64,000 bases of DNA, from NCBI GenBank assembly GCA_026709085.1, contig JAPOTR010000034.1, positions 62,001 through 126,000 of the forward strand, in the 5' to 3' direction. The notes below the pieces were generated by a model. It did not search any database. It was not told the DNA's origin and was given only the letters and a program-made list of their open reading frames with translations. Position 1 is the stretch's first letter, and each line of letters opens with the position of its first letter. The stretch is from Cyanobacteria bacterium MAG CAR3_bin_5 (GTDB lineage Bacteria > Cyanobacteriota > Cyanobacteriia > PCC-6307 > Cyanobiaceae). Positions 49,058-57,812 of this stretch are shown here, piece after piece. Position numbers and translations under genes: made by a program.

Positions 49058-50026
49058 ATGGCGCTTGACCATCTTTCCACCAGTTGGTCCGTGTTTCAGG
49101 CGTTGTTTCTGGAGGCCATGCCGTTTCTGCTCATTGGCGTGGCGTTGGCCACCATGGCCCGCCACTGGCTTCCCACCGGCCCGGTGCTCCAATGCCTGCC
49201 GGATCACCCTCTCCTGGGTCCCCTCACGGGCGCCGCCATGGGGTTTGCCCTGCCGGCCTGTGAGTGCGGTAACGTGCCTGTGGCCCGTCAACTGCTGGCA
49301 TCCGGGAGCCCGCTCCCCACGGCCATGGGGTTTCTTTTTGCCGCCCCCGTGTTGAATCCCATTGTTCTGGCCTCCACCTGGGCTGCATTCCCGGATCAAC
49401 TCTGGTTGCTCTGGGCGCGCCCCGCTGCGGGTCTGGCCATGGCCCTTGTGATGGCCACCCTCCTGCGGTTCCAGCAGGATGCCGCCATCCTGACCCCCAG
49501 TCTGCTGCGGGAGCGGGGCTTTCACCAGCCGGTGGGGGCAGGGTCGCTGCTGGAGCGTTCCGCTGGCCTGATCGGGTCGCAGGGTCCGGCAGCGCTGCCG
49601 CTGCCGTCGGTTGGTGGGGGCAAATCGTGGCGCCTCAGTGTGCTCCATGGCATGGATGAGCTGGTCAAGCTGTCCGCTCTGTTGATTCTGGGTTGCGCAG
49701 TTGCAGCCCTGTTGCAAACCAACCTGCCCCGGGACTGGCTGCTGGCCGTTGGTCAGGCCCCTACCCTCTCGGTGCTGGCCCTCATGGTGCTGGCCGTGGT
49801 GATCTCCGTATGTAGCAGCGTGGACGCCTTTCTGGCGCTGGGCTTTGCGTCCCAGGTTACCCCGGGAGCGTTGCTCGCCTTTCTGGTTCTGGGTCCGGTG
49901 ATTGACTTGAAGTCCCTGGGTCTGTACGGCACGGTGTTTTGCCGCTCGGCCATGGTGTTTGTGGCATTGTCCTGTGGCGTGTTGGCTCTGCTGGCGGGCC
50001 AGTGGACCAATTTCCTCATGCTCTGA
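49058..50026 (+). CDS. Permease of the DUF318/YcgR family
   Basis: A 322-residue polytopic membrane protein of PF03773. The paired motifs are PACECGNVPVARQLL (about residues 67-81) and VCSSVDAFLALGF (about 250-262), with further helices around FLLIGVALATMA and LVFLVLGPVIDLKSLGLYG-like sequence near the end. Relatives include YcgR of Bacillus and ArsP-type exporters; metal or arsenical export is family inference only. Immediately followed (3 bp) by its usual partner, a TIGR03943 protein. Confidence 0.85.
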   Translation: MALDHLSTSWSVFQALFLEAMPFLLIGVALATMARHWLPTGPVLQCLPDHPLLGPLTGAAMGFALPACECGNVPVARQLLASGSPLPTAMGFLFAAPVLNPIVLASTWAAFPDQLWLLWARPAAGLAMALVMATLLRFQQDAAILTPSLLRERGFHQPVGAGSLLERSAGLIGSQGPAALPLPSVGGGKSWRLSVLHGMDELVKLSALLILGCAVAALLQTNLPRDWLLAVGQAPTLSVLALMVLAVVISVCSSVDAFLALGFASQVTPGALLAFLVLGPVIDLKSLGLYGTVFCRSAMVFVALSCGVLALLAGQWTNFLML

Positions 50027-50029
50027 ACC

Positions 50030-50743
50030 ATGAACCAACCTGGCCCTCCATCCCCCTGGTCCGTGGTTCGACGGGCTACGGCCCGTTGGCGCTGGCCGCC
50101 ACTGGCGCTGCTGTGCTGTGGAGTCACGCTGGTGCATAGCTGGTCCAGTGGCCGCCTGCAACTGCTCATGGCGCCGGTGTTCCACGGGCTGGTGATCGGG
50201 GCCGGGTTGGCGCTGCTGGTGTGGAGCGTGACGATGCTGGCGGTGGAGCCGCCGCGCCGCCTGACCCCGTGGCGGGCAGCGGTGCTGGTGGTCTCCACAA
50301 GTCTGTTGATGGTGCTGGCGCCACCCCGTAGCTCATTCAGCACGTTGGCCCGTTATCGCCCTCCCGCCCGGCTGGATGGGCTGGCTGTGGGCTTTGCCTT
50401 GCCGCCGGATCAGCGGGATCTGGTGGACTGGGTGCGTCTGTTGCGGGGAACGGCTCAGCCCCAACTTTTCCGTGGCGAACCTGTGCAGGTGGAGGGTTTT
50501 GTGCTGGTGACCGTCACAGGGGAACGTCACCTGGCCCAACTGCTGGTGCGCTGCTGCCTGGCGGATGCCACGCCGGTGTGGCTGGCGGTGCAGTGGCCGG
50601 CGGATGCCCCGCCGCCACAGGACCAGTGGGTTCGTGTGGAGGGGGAGATGGAACTGCTGGAGACACCCGGTGGGGTGCAGCCCGTGGTGGTGGCCCACGA
50701 GGTGACCGCCATTGCCAAGCCCCGCCAGCCGTTCCGCACGTAA
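50030..50743 (+). CDS. TIGR03943 family membrane-anchored protein (YcgQ-like)
   Basis: A 237-residue protein with two N-terminal membrane helices (about 24-40 and 50-70: MAPVFHGLVIGAGLALLVWS) and a soluble beta-rich C-terminal domain with EGFVLVTVTGERHLAQLLVR and PDAPPPQDQWVRVEGE-like elements. The family always pairs with the DUF318 permease; in Bacillus the pair (YcgR-YcgQ) is zinc-regulated. Three bp separate the genes, so a two-component exporter is a reasonable inference. Confidence 0.82.
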   Translation: MNQPGPPSPWSVVRRATARWRWPPLALLCCGVTLVHSWSSGRLQLLMAPVFHGLVIGAGLALLVWSVTMLAVEPPRRLTPWRAAVLVVSTSLLMVLAPPRSSFSTLARYRPPARLDGLAVGFALPPDQRDLVDWVRLLRGTAQPQLFRGEPVQVEGFVLVTVTGERHLAQLLVRCCLADATPVWLAVQWPADAPPPQDQWVRVEGEMELLETPGGVQPVVVAHEVTAIAKPRQPFRT

Positions 50744-50809
50744 TCCTGTCTTGCGGGGAAGCGCGATTACAAGGGGAAATCTATTAGAAGGGAATTATAT
50801 GACTGGCTC

Positions 50810-50839
50810 TTTCCGTCTTCCATTGGGGGAAGGCGGGAA
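50810..50839 (+). terminator. Hairpin between the convergent TIGR03943 and vipp1 genes
   Basis: TTTCCGTCTTCC (50810-50821) pairs with GGAAGGCGGGAA (50828-50839) using two G-U pairs, with a 6-base loop. It lies between two converging genes and could end both transcripts, though there is no strong T run. It shares the GGCGGGAA end with the element after dnaE. Confidence 0.5.
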
Positions 50840-50857
50840 TGCCGGAGGGTTGCGGAC

Positions 50858-51637
50858 TTAGTTGGGGGGTAAATTCATGGAACGGCGCAGGGCGGCCAGT
50901 TCATCATCCACCTGGACTTGCTCCACCTGGACTTGCCGGGGGTTGGCCGTCTTGCTGTCCGGCAATACGGGTAGCGCCGGGGCAGGGGCCATGGAGGCTT
51001 TCAGGGCGGCCAGTTCATCGTCCACATCACTCCCTTGCAGGGCCTCGAAGCGAGCCTCCAGGTTGTCTCCCGCCAATTCCCCGATTGCTGCGGTTTCCGC
51101 CTCCAGGGACTCCACTTTTTCCTCCATGCGATCAAAGGCCGCCATGGCGGAATCCGTGCTGATGCCGCTGACGGCTCCCTCAAGCTGCTTCTGGGCCTGG
51201 GCCGCCTGGGCACGGGCCTTGAGGGTGTCTTTCCTGGTTTTGGCCTGGGCAATCTGGCCCTCCAGCTTCAGCAAGTTACGCTTCAGAACATCCACTTGGC
51301 CCGCCTGGGATTGCAACTGCCTGCTCAGGGACTGGGCAGTGTCCTCATGGGTCTTGCGCTGGGACAGGGCTTGGCGGGCCAGATCCTCATCCCCCCCCTT
51401 GAGAGCCAACTGGGCGCGGCCATACCAGTGGTCCGCCTGGACACGGGCTTGGCTGGCCTGGCGTTCAATGCGCTTCTGGCTGGCCACCGCCGTGGCCACC
51501 GCCTGGCGTAGTTTGACCAATTCCGCCTGCATGTCCATCAGGGACTGGTCCAGGATCTTGGCGGGATCCTCCGCACGACTCACCAGATCGTTGGCATTGG
51601 CGCGCATCAGTCGCCAAAGTCGTGAGAAGAAAGACAT
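50858..51637 (-). CDS. vipp1: Vipp1/IM30 (PspA family)
   Basis: A 259-residue ESCRT-III-like membrane remodelling protein for thylakoid biogenesis. The amphipathic N-terminal helix is MSFFSRLWRLMRANANDLVS, followed by AEDPAKILDQSLMDMQAELV and long helices through residue 215. The C-terminal extension that separates Vipp1 from PspA is present. Within it the motif VDDELAAL occurs twice (at about residues 205 and 244), joined by a Pro/Ala/Val linker; the second copy ends the protein (ELAALRRSMNLPPN). Convergent with TIGR03943 and about 70 bp upstream of the coiled-coil gene's end. Confidence 0.94.
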   Translation of the reverse strand: MSFFSRLWRLMRANANDLVSRAEDPAKILDQSLMDMQAELVKLRQAVATAVASQKRIERQASQARVQADHWYGRAQLALKGGDEDLARQALSQRKTHEDTAQSLSRQLQSQAGQVDVLKRNLLKLEGQIAQAKTRKDTLKARAQAAQAQKQLEGAVSGISTDSAMAAFDRMEEKVESLEAETAAIGELAGDNLEARFEALQGSDVDDELAALKASMAPAPALPVLPDSKTANPRQVQVEQVQVDDELAALRRSMNLPPN

Positions 51638-51705
51638 GATGGCAGAGGCAACGGGGGATGATATCCAGGGCCAGGATAGCAGGCTTGGCCCGGCGATGGC
51701 AGGAC

Positions 51706-52335
51706 TCAGGTGGGGATTGAGGGCTGTTTGGGTAGCAGAAGTTGGTACACCTGATCAATACGGCTGCTCAGGGTGTCCATGCGGCCACTGAGATTGTCCA
51801 TCCGGGCGCTGAGACTGGCGCTGAGGTCGTCCATCCGGGCGCTGAGGTCATCCATCCAGGCACTGAGGTCATCCATCCGGGCACTGAGAGTAGCCCTGAG
51901 GTCGTCCATCCGGGCGCCGAGACTGGCGCTGAGGTCATCCATCCGGGTGCTGAGGTCATCCATCCGGGTGCTGAGGTCGTCCATCCGGGCGCCGAGGCTG
52001 GCGCTGAGGTCATCGATGCGGGTGTTGACGTCCCGGATATCGGCTTTGAACTCCGCAGTGAACGCATCCATGCGGGCGTTGAGACTGGCGCCCAGGTCGT
52101 CGATGCGGGTTTCCAGGGTGTCCATGCGAGTCCCGAGATCGTCGATACGGGCGCTCATGCCGTAGATCCCCAAAGCGATGGACACCAATAAGCCAATGAT
52201 GGTCACCGCCACGCCAATCGCGGCGATCACAACGGCGGGTTCCACCCATGGGCGGCGACCATCCCTGCTGTGCATAGCGGCGTTTGATGCCTGGGCTGGT
52301 GTCTTAGGGTGGATGGGCGGCGTGTCGGTGGTCAT
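51706..52335 (-). CDS. Single-pass membrane protein with repetitive coiled coil
   Basis: A 209-residue protein from ATG 52333-52335 (MTTDTPPIHPKTPAQASNAA). A polar 38-residue N-terminus is followed by one membrane helix (about residues 39-66, AVVIAAIGVAVTIIGLLVSI). The remainder is a long coiled coil made of heptads such as ARMDDLS, TRMDDLS and SRIDQVY, broken by four-residue ASLG/ASLS/ATLS inserts that give 11-residue steps. The end is QLLLPKQPSIPT. The sequence is of low complexity at DNA level too. No known domain; family and function unknown. It precedes vipp1 on the same strand. Confidence 0.78.
   Translation of the reverse strand: MTTDTPPIHPKTPAQASNAAMHSRDGRRPWVEPAVVIAAIGVAVTIIGLLVSIALGIYGMSARIDDLGTRMDTLETRIDDLGASLNARMDAFTAEFKADIRDVNTRIDDLSASLGARMDDLSTRMDDLSTRMDDLSASLGARMDDLRATLSARMDDLSAWMDDLSARMDDLSASLSARMDNLSGRMDTLSSRIDQVYQLLLPKQPSIPT
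51775..52020 (-). repeat. 21-bp coding repeats of the coiled-coil gene
   Basis: Units of the type GTCATCCATCCGGGTGCTGA recur in 21-bp steps between about 51775 and 52020, encoding heptads with Arg-Met-Asp-Asp-Leu-Ser. Twelve-base ASLG-type inserts add 33-bp steps. Neighbouring copies at 51940-51980 are nearly identical, pointing to slippage or unequal crossing over. All offsets keep the frame. Confidence 0.75.
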
Positions 52336-52502
52336 GGGCCGGCGGCCTCGGTGCTGACTCCAGAGGCTGCCCACAAGTGGCGGCTCCCTCACACTATACT
52401 GCCTTCCGCCACAAGCTGGACATGTGGGGGAGGTATGTGGTGGCGCTTCTGGGCTGGTTGGACTGATAATTGCTTGGGTGGCTGGTGACTGTGGGCATGG
52501 GG

Positions 52503-53057
52503 ATGAAGACGTCTGGACTGCAAGCATCCAGGCCTGGGGATGGCGTGGGGGTGCGGCCGGCACAGGTGCTGAGGCCGAGCCGGCGCGAGGCGCCCCGGAC
52601 ACTGGGCCATTGCCTGCAAACGGTGCAACAGCACTGGACAGGCCCCATGGCCCGGCTCAGCCGGCAGTGGTCCCGCTGGGCCGGCCCCACGCTGGCGGCG
52701 CGCTGCCGTCCCCTCAGCCTCCACGGGCGCACCCTGACGGTGGCCGTGGACCAACCCCATTGGCTCCAGGCGGTTCAGTACAGCCGTCACCAGCTCTTGG
52801 GACGCTTGCAGGCGGCTGGCTTTGCCATCGCGGAATTGCGGCTGCAGCAGCGGTCACCCCGGCCCTCGGCAGACCTGGACCAGCGTCAGCAGCAGCAAAG
52901 CTGGGACCGGCACCCCAGCCGCGGCCCCATGGGGAACCACGTCTGCCCGCGGTGTCACACACCCACGCCCCCAAGGGAGTTGCAGCGTTGGGGGCACTGC
53001 TGCTTCTGCCAGCGGTCATCCCTGCCGCCCCCTCCTCTCCAGCAGGGTCCCGGGTGA
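52503..53057 (+). CDS. DUF721 (DciA-like) protein with C-terminal zinc ribbon
   Basis: About 184 residues from ATG 52503. The DUF721 domain runs from TLGHCLQTVQQHWTGPMARL through LHGRTLTVAVDQPHWLQAVQ to about residue 115; the family includes DciA, the ancestral loader of the replicative helicase DnaB. The C-terminal part has two CxxC knuckles (CPRCHTPTPPRELQRWGHCC then FC) typical of cyanobacterial members, suggesting a zinc-binding tail. Upstream in-frame starts exist. Followed 29 bp later by panE. DciA role here is inference. Confidence 0.75.
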   Translation: MKTSGLQASRPGDGVGVRPAQVLRPSRREAPRTLGHCLQTVQQHWTGPMARLSRQWSRWAGPTLAARCRPLSLHGRTLTVAVDQPHWLQAVQYSRHQLLGRLQAAGFAIAELRLQQRSPRPSADLDQRQQQQSWDRHPSRGPMGNHVCPRCHTPTPPRELQRWGHCCFCQRSSLPPPPLQQGPG

Positions 53058-53085
53058 TAGGTTGTCTCCAGTGCCGCGGCAACAC

Positions 53086-54051
53086 ATGCGCTATGCCGTT
53101 ATCGGAACCGGGGCCATCGGTGGCTTTTACGGGGCAAAACTCCAGCGCTCCGGGCTGGAGGTTCACTTCCTTCTGCACAAAGACTACGACCATGTGCGGC
53201 ATCATGGCTTGAAAATCTATTCCAAAGACGGTGATTTCCACCTGCATCCTGTTCATGCTCACGGGGATCCGGCCACAATTCCCGTATGTGACGTGGTGCT
53301 GATCGCTCTTAAAACAACACAGAATCACCAACTGAAGAATCTCCTGCCCCCATGGGTGGCGGACCAGGGTATTCTCCTGACCCTGCAAAACGGTTTGGGT
53401 GTGGAACCCCAACTTGCTCGGTTGGCGCACCCGGGCCGCGTGGTGCTTGGGGGGCTTTGCTTCATCTGCTCCCATCGGGGTGCAGCGGGTGAAATCCACC
53501 ACCAGGATTACGGTTCCCTCACCATCGGCGCCTATGGAGACGGCTACAAGCCCCAGGGGGTGACTCCCCTGCTGAAGACCATGGCCGGCCACTGGCGTCA
53601 GGCCGGGGTGCAGACCTTCCTCGCTCCGGATCTGGGCTACGCCCGCTGGAAGAAGCTGCTCTGGAACGTGCCGTTCAACGGTCTCTCCGTGGTGCTCTCC
53701 GCCACCACAACGGAGATGGTGGCCGACCCGCAAATCCATGCACTGGCCAGGGAGTTGATGGAAGAGGTCCGGCAGGCCGCCGCCAGCCAGGGGGTGGCCA
53801 TCCCCATCGCGGACCTGGAGCAGATGCTTGGCAGCACAGCCGCCATGGCCCCCTACGTCACCAGCATGAAGCGGGACTACGACCGCAGGATGCCCTTGGA
53901 ACTCGAGGCCATTCTCGGCTATCCCCTCGCCGTAGCCCAGCGCAAGGGGCTGGCGCTGCCCAGGATGACTATGTTGCACCAACTGCTTCAACATCTGGAC
54001 CGGCACAACCGACATCCCGGTGAAGGGGTGCCGGGGAAGGCGCCGGTCTGA
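53086..54051 (+). CDS. panE: 2-Dehydropantoate 2-reductase
   Basis: A 321-residue NADPH-dependent ketopantoate reductase of pantothenate/CoA synthesis. The Rossmann motif AVIGTGAIGGFYGAKL is at the N-terminus. The catalytic Lys lies in the segment around YARWKKLLWNVPFNGLSVV and Glu in the tail (LELEAILGYPLAVAQRKGLA). Start ATG 53086. Converges on nadE with 5 bp between stops. Confidence 0.92.
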   Translation: MRYAVIGTGAIGGFYGAKLQRSGLEVHFLLHKDYDHVRHHGLKIYSKDGDFHLHPVHAHGDPATIPVCDVVLIALKTTQNHQLKNLLPPWVADQGILLTLQNGLGVEPQLARLAHPGRVVLGGLCFICSHRGAAGEIHHQDYGSLTIGAYGDGYKPQGVTPLLKTMAGHWRQAGVQTFLAPDLGYARWKKLLWNVPFNGLSVVLSATTTEMVADPQIHALARELMEEVRQAAASQGVAIPIADLEQMLGSTAAMAPYVTSMKRDYDRRMPLELEAILGYPLAVAQRKGLALPRMTMLHQLLQHLDRHNRHPGEGVPGKAPV

Positions 54052-54056
54052 GGGGC

Positions 54057-55826
54057 TCAGCAGGTGGCAATGGGCATTCGCCAGCCCGTCCCGAATGCCC
54101 GGCCACTCACCTTCAATACGGGCGGCGCCTGGCGCCGCTTGAACTCGGCCCGGCGCAGCAGGGACCAGATGCGCTGCACCAGCGCCGGATCATCCCCCGC
54201 CGCGATCAATTGGTCCGGAGTGTGGTGCTCCTCCACCAGCTTCTTGAGGATGGGGTCGAGAACGGCGTACTCCGGCAGGGAGTCGCTGTCCTTCTGGTTG
54301 GGGCGCAGCTCGGCGCTGGGGGGCTTGCTGAGGATGACCTCCGGAATCAGCGCCCCCTGGGTGGGCAATCCCGCCCCACGGCGCTGCTGCCGGGCCGTAG
54401 GACCGTTGAGCCAGCGGCAGAGACGGTAGACATCGGTTTTATAGAGATCGCCAAGCACCGCCAGCCCACCGTTCATGTCTCCGTAGAGGGTGCAATAGCC
54501 CACCGCCAACTCCGATTTGTTGCCTGTGGACAGGAGCAGATGCCCCTCCTGATTCGCCATGGCCATGAGCAGGGCGCCGCGAATGCGGGACTGAAGGTTT
54601 TCCGCCGTCAATCCGTCCGGGTCTTGCCCCAGGGCAGGGCGCAATGCCTGGGCAAAGGCGTCCACCAGGGGGGTGATGGGCGCCGTGGTGGTGGCCATGC
54701 CCAACACCTGGGCCAGTGCCAGGGCATCGGCAACCGAACCAGGGGAACTGAAAGCCGACGGCATCAGCAGGCCGCGCAACTGCCGGGGGCCAAGGGCGGC
54801 AGCGGCCACACAGGCCACAAGAGCCGAATCAACACCGCCACTGAGCCCCAGCACGGCCGAACGGAAGCCGCACTTGCGGGCATAGTCTCCCAGCCCCAGC
54901 ACCAACATCCTCCAGAGTTCCTCCTGGGGCGAGGCAACAGCCATGGGGAACCCGGCCGAGGGCGCTGCCGGCCCCCCATGGGGCAACCGGTCGGGGGGCA
55001 GTCCCAGACGGACCCAATGGCTGGCGGGCCGGGCTGAGGGCAACTGCAGGACCACGGCGCCCTGGGGATCCACCACAAAGCTGTGGCCGTCAAACACCAG
55101 TTCATCGTTGCCTCCCACCTGGTTCACATACGCCACCGGACAGCCCAGACGGGCCGCAGCAGCGGTGGCCAACTCCCGGCGCAGCGTCTGCTTGCCCACC
55201 GCAAAGGGGGAGGCGGAGAGATTCACCATCACGTCCGGCGCCAGGGGCGCCAACTCGGCGACGGGATCACAGTCGTAGGTGGGCTGAAGGGGAAGCCGAG
55301 GATCCGCCCAGAGGTCTTCGCAGATGGTGACGGCCAGCCGCAGGGACCGCCCCGCCAGGGGGATCTCCACCAGGCAGGGCTGACGACCCGGACGAAAATA
55401 GCGCCGCTCGTCGAACACGTCGTAACTGGGAAGAAGCCGCTTGGCGGCCACCATCCGCCAGCAGCCGTCCCCCACCAGGGCGGCGCTGTTGTGGAGGGGA
55501 CAATCCCCCCCGTCCCCCAAGGGGGTCACCCCACCCACCAACACCCGGAGATTTTCCGGCACGGCCTGGGCCAGGGCATCCAGCACCTGGTGCTGCCGCC
55601 GCAACATGGTGGGCAACAACAGCAGGTCCCGGGGGGGATACCCCCAGAGCGCCAACTCCGGCGTTACCAGCACCTGGACGCCGGCTGCTGCTGCCTGCCG
55701 GGCAGCCGCCAGCACCTGACGGCCGTTGCCCTCCAGGTCCCCCACCAGGGGATTGAGTTGCGCCAGACCGATGCGGATGGACCGGGACAGGGGCTGGTGT
55801 TGAGCATGGTCACTGGTGGGCGGCAT
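54057..55826 (-). CDS. nadE: Glutamine-dependent NAD+ synthetase
   Basis: A roughly 589-residue two-domain enzyme, last step of NAD synthesis. The N-terminal nitrilase-like glutaminase domain has its Glu, Lys and Cys at VTPELALWGYPPRD, AAKRLLPSYDVFDERRYF and TICEDLWADPR. The C-terminal NAD synthetase domain has the PP-loop LGLSGGVDSALVA and LSTGNKSELAVGYCTLYGD. Start chosen as the ATG at 55826, a 17-bp overlap with nadD; ATG 55841 is an alternative. It forms a NAD-synthesis pair with nadD. Confidence 0.93.
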   Translation of the reverse strand: MPPTSDHAQHQPLSRSIRIGLAQLNPLVGDLEGNGRQVLAAARQAAAAGVQVLVTPELALWGYPPRDLLLLPTMLRRQHQVLDALAQAVPENLRVLVGGVTPLGDGGDCPLHNSAALVGDGCWRMVAAKRLLPSYDVFDERRYFRPGRQPCLVEIPLAGRSLRLAVTICEDLWADPRLPLQPTYDCDPVAELAPLAPDVMVNLSASPFAVGKQTLRRELATAAAARLGCPVAYVNQVGGNDELVFDGHSFVVDPQGAVVLQLPSARPASHWVRLGLPPDRLPHGGPAAPSAGFPMAVASPQEELWRMLVLGLGDYARKCGFRSAVLGLSGGVDSALVACVAAAALGPRQLRGLLMPSAFSSPGSVADALALAQVLGMATTTAPITPLVDAFAQALRPALGQDPDGLTAENLQSRIRGALLMAMANQEGHLLLSTGNKSELAVGYCTLYGDMNGGLAVLGDLYKTDVYRLCRWLNGPTARQQRRGAGLPTQGALIPEVILSKPPSAELRPNQKDSDSLPEYAVLDPILKKLVEEHHTPDQLIAAGDDPALVQRIWSLLRRAEFKRRQAPPVLKVSGRAFGTGWRMPIATC

Positions 55827-56445
55827 GGGCCTGGATGTCATGGGCCGTGAACCCGTAGAGCCTGTGGGAGGCCAACAGGGGCAACAACTCCTCCGGCACC
55901 AGGGCGGGATCGGGCCGTTGGCGGATCTGGGAACTGGCCACAGGCGGGATGTGCAGCGGTAGGGCTTCCAGGCGGGCGCCGGCGGCCTGAAGCCGCGCCA
56001 TGGCCTGCTCCTGTCCCGTCCCGTTGTTCCGGGGAACGACAGCCAGACAGCAGCAGCGCAACAACTCGGAGGCCTGATACCAGTTGGGGATCTGGGGCAG
56101 CAGATCCACCCCCACCACAAACAGTAGGCGGGCCGTGGGGAAACAGGCCCGGGCCGCCCGGACACTGTCCAGGGCGCGACGGCTGCTGAAATCCTGCCGC
56201 AGCTCCAGGCGGCATCCCTCCTGGTCCATCATCCGGGTCTTGAGGCCGTCCACAACCACCTGGAGCAACCGGCGACGGACCGCCAGGGGTGCGCCATGGC
56301 GTTTCAAGGGGTTGTCGCTGGCCCAGGTGGCCACCATGGGGTAGCGCCGGGCCAAGCCGGCCAGAATGGCCTGGTGACCAATGGTTGGCGGATCGGCGCT
56401 GGTTCCGAAAAGGGCCATGGCGGGGGGTGAAAACCGGTTGCTCAT
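55810..56445 (-). CDS. nadD: Nicotinate-nucleotide adenylyltransferase, cyanobacterial type
   Basis: A 211-residue nucleotidyltransferase making deamido-NAD. The nucleotide-binding motif is MALFGTSADPPTIGHQAIL (T/H-x-G-H variant), and the C-terminal motif is PPVASSQIRQRPD. Start ATG 56443-56445 overlaps the stop of the upstream GTPase by 4 bp. It precedes nadE, giving both late steps of NAD synthesis in one transcript. Confidence 0.9.
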   Translation of the reverse strand: MSNRFSPPAMALFGTSADPPTIGHQAILAGLARRYPMVATWASDNPLKRHGAPLAVRRRLLQVVVDGLKTRMMDQEGCRLELRQDFSSRRALDSVRAARACFPTARLLFVVGVDLLPQIPNWYQASELLRCCCLAVVPRNNGTGQEQAMARLQAAGARLEALPLHIPPVASSQIRQRPDPALVPEELLPLLASHRLYGFTAHDIQAHAAHQ

Positions 56446-57812
56446 GGCAGCAGGGCGGCATCTTTCCGGGTGAAGGGCTGGCCACGGAACGCTTCGGCCT
56501 GGGTCCAGCACAGCCACGGAGCGCGGGGATCCTGTTGCCGCACCAAGTGACGCGCCATGGTGGCTGACGGGGACAATCGCAAGGCTTCTCCCGCCACCAG
56601 CTTGTGGGCCGTCAACCGCCCCAGGAGGCGGGTGGTATGCACGGCAAGAGTGGCCTGGGCCACGGCCACCGGACCGGCGGGGGCCAGACTGAGACCTGCT
56701 GTGAAGGGCGCTGCCGCCAGCAGCAGGTGTTTCACGAGACCCAGAACCCCCTGCAGACCCAATTGGACCCCACCCACCCACAGCAGGTTGGACCCCAGTT
56801 GCCGCAGCAGGGCCTGGCGCTGGGGACCAGTTCCAGGGAGGGGGATGCCATACAAATCGGCCAGTTGCACGACCAGGCCCGTATCGGCTGTGGCGGCGCC
56901 CGCCAGATCCACCAGCATGACCGGGTTCACGGCCAGGCCCGCCGCCTTGGCGACGGCGTAGCGGCCAATCAACTGCTGGGCCCGGGCGCGGCGCTGCTGG
57001 AGGCGGGAACGCATCAACAGGTGTTGGAGGCGGCTTGCAGCTTGCAGGCTGTTGAGTGCCAGGAGACGGGCGCCGTCGGAGTGCAATAGGTGAAGCAATG
57101 CCTCCCGCAGGGGCTTCACCCGGGGGGGGGCCGCCTCGCTGCGGATCCTGCCGTCAGGGAGTTGTTGCGGTTGACGGGGGGCCGCGGCAATCATCAGGGG
57201 AGCGGTCCGGATTGCCCCGTCCCCCAGCAGTTGCCGCACCCGGCTGCCAATGGCGGCTGCCAACTGGCGGCGTTCCGCCGGTATCCAGGTGTCGGCGCGG
57301 TTCAGCACCAGGAGCACGGGTTTGCCACAACGGCGCAACTCCACCAAGGCCGTGGCTTCGGGGGCGGAGACGTCCCCGCCCAGCACCAGCAGCACCAGGT
57401 CGGCCCCCAGGGCCAGGCGGCGGGCCAGACGCGCCTGGGCTGCCCCCTGGATCTCGTCCAGCCCCGGAGTGTCCACAAGGTCTACGGCTTCCAGGCCGGG
57501 AATGGGAGCAGGGGGAGTCCACACGGCCTGTTGCTGCCGGCGCGTGCAACCATGGGCCACGTCCACGGCAAAGCACGGGGAGGTCAGCAGGGCATTGAGC
57601 ACACTGGATTTGCCCACCCCGACCCGACCGAACACCACCAGACGGGGGCGCCGCCGGGCCAGACGTTGCAGTTGGCGGTCCACCATCCGCAGATGTGGCC
57701 CCAGTTGACTGTGCTCCCGGGGGGAAAGCGTCAGCCGCCGCCGCCAGTGCTCCAGCAGGGCCAGCGTCTGGTCCGCCGCGGCGTCGCCAGCATCCACCAC
57801 CGTCATGGTCAT
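56442..57812 (-). CDS. Era-like GTPase with C-terminal membrane-associated domain (DUF697-like)
   Basis: A 456-residue protein. The G domain is at about residues 55-200 with P-loop GRVGVGKS, G3 DLVDTPGLDE and G4 NRAD. The second half carries hydrophobic segments (LLWVGGVQLGLQGVLGLVKHLL, LAAAPFTAGLSLAPAGPVAVA) of the DUF697 type, suggesting peripheral or integral membrane binding. Relatives in cyanobacteria have been linked to envelope or thylakoid functions, but no substrate is known. Overlaps the CNNM gene by 4 bp and nadD by 4 bp, so all are one transcript. Confidence 0.82.
   Translation of the reverse strand: MTMTVVDAGDAAADQTLALLEHWRRRLTLSPREHSQLGPHLRMVDRQLQRLARRRPRLVVFGRVGVGKSSVLNALLTSPCFAVDVAHGCTRRQQQAVWTPPAPIPGLEAVDLVDTPGLDEIQGAAQARLARRLALGADLVLLVLGGDVSAPEATALVELRRCGKPVLLVLNRADTWIPAERRQLAAAIGSRVRQLLGDGAIRTAPLMIAAAPRQPQQLPDGRIRSEAAPPRVKPLREALLHLLHSDGARLLALNSLQAASRLQHLLMRSRLQQRRARAQQLIGRYAVAKAAGLAVNPVMLVDLAGAATADTGLVVQLADLYGIPLPGTGPQRQALLRQLGSNLLWVGGVQLGLQGVLGLVKHLLLAAAPFTAGLSLAPAGPVAVAQATLAVHTTRLLGRLTAHKLVAGEALRLSPSATMARHLVRQQDPRAPWLCWTQAEAFRGQPFTRKDAALLP

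Noticed and set aside
51775-52020. CRISPR array
   Set aside because: The 21-bp repeats are in frame with a coding gene, have no unique spacers, and there are no cas genes.
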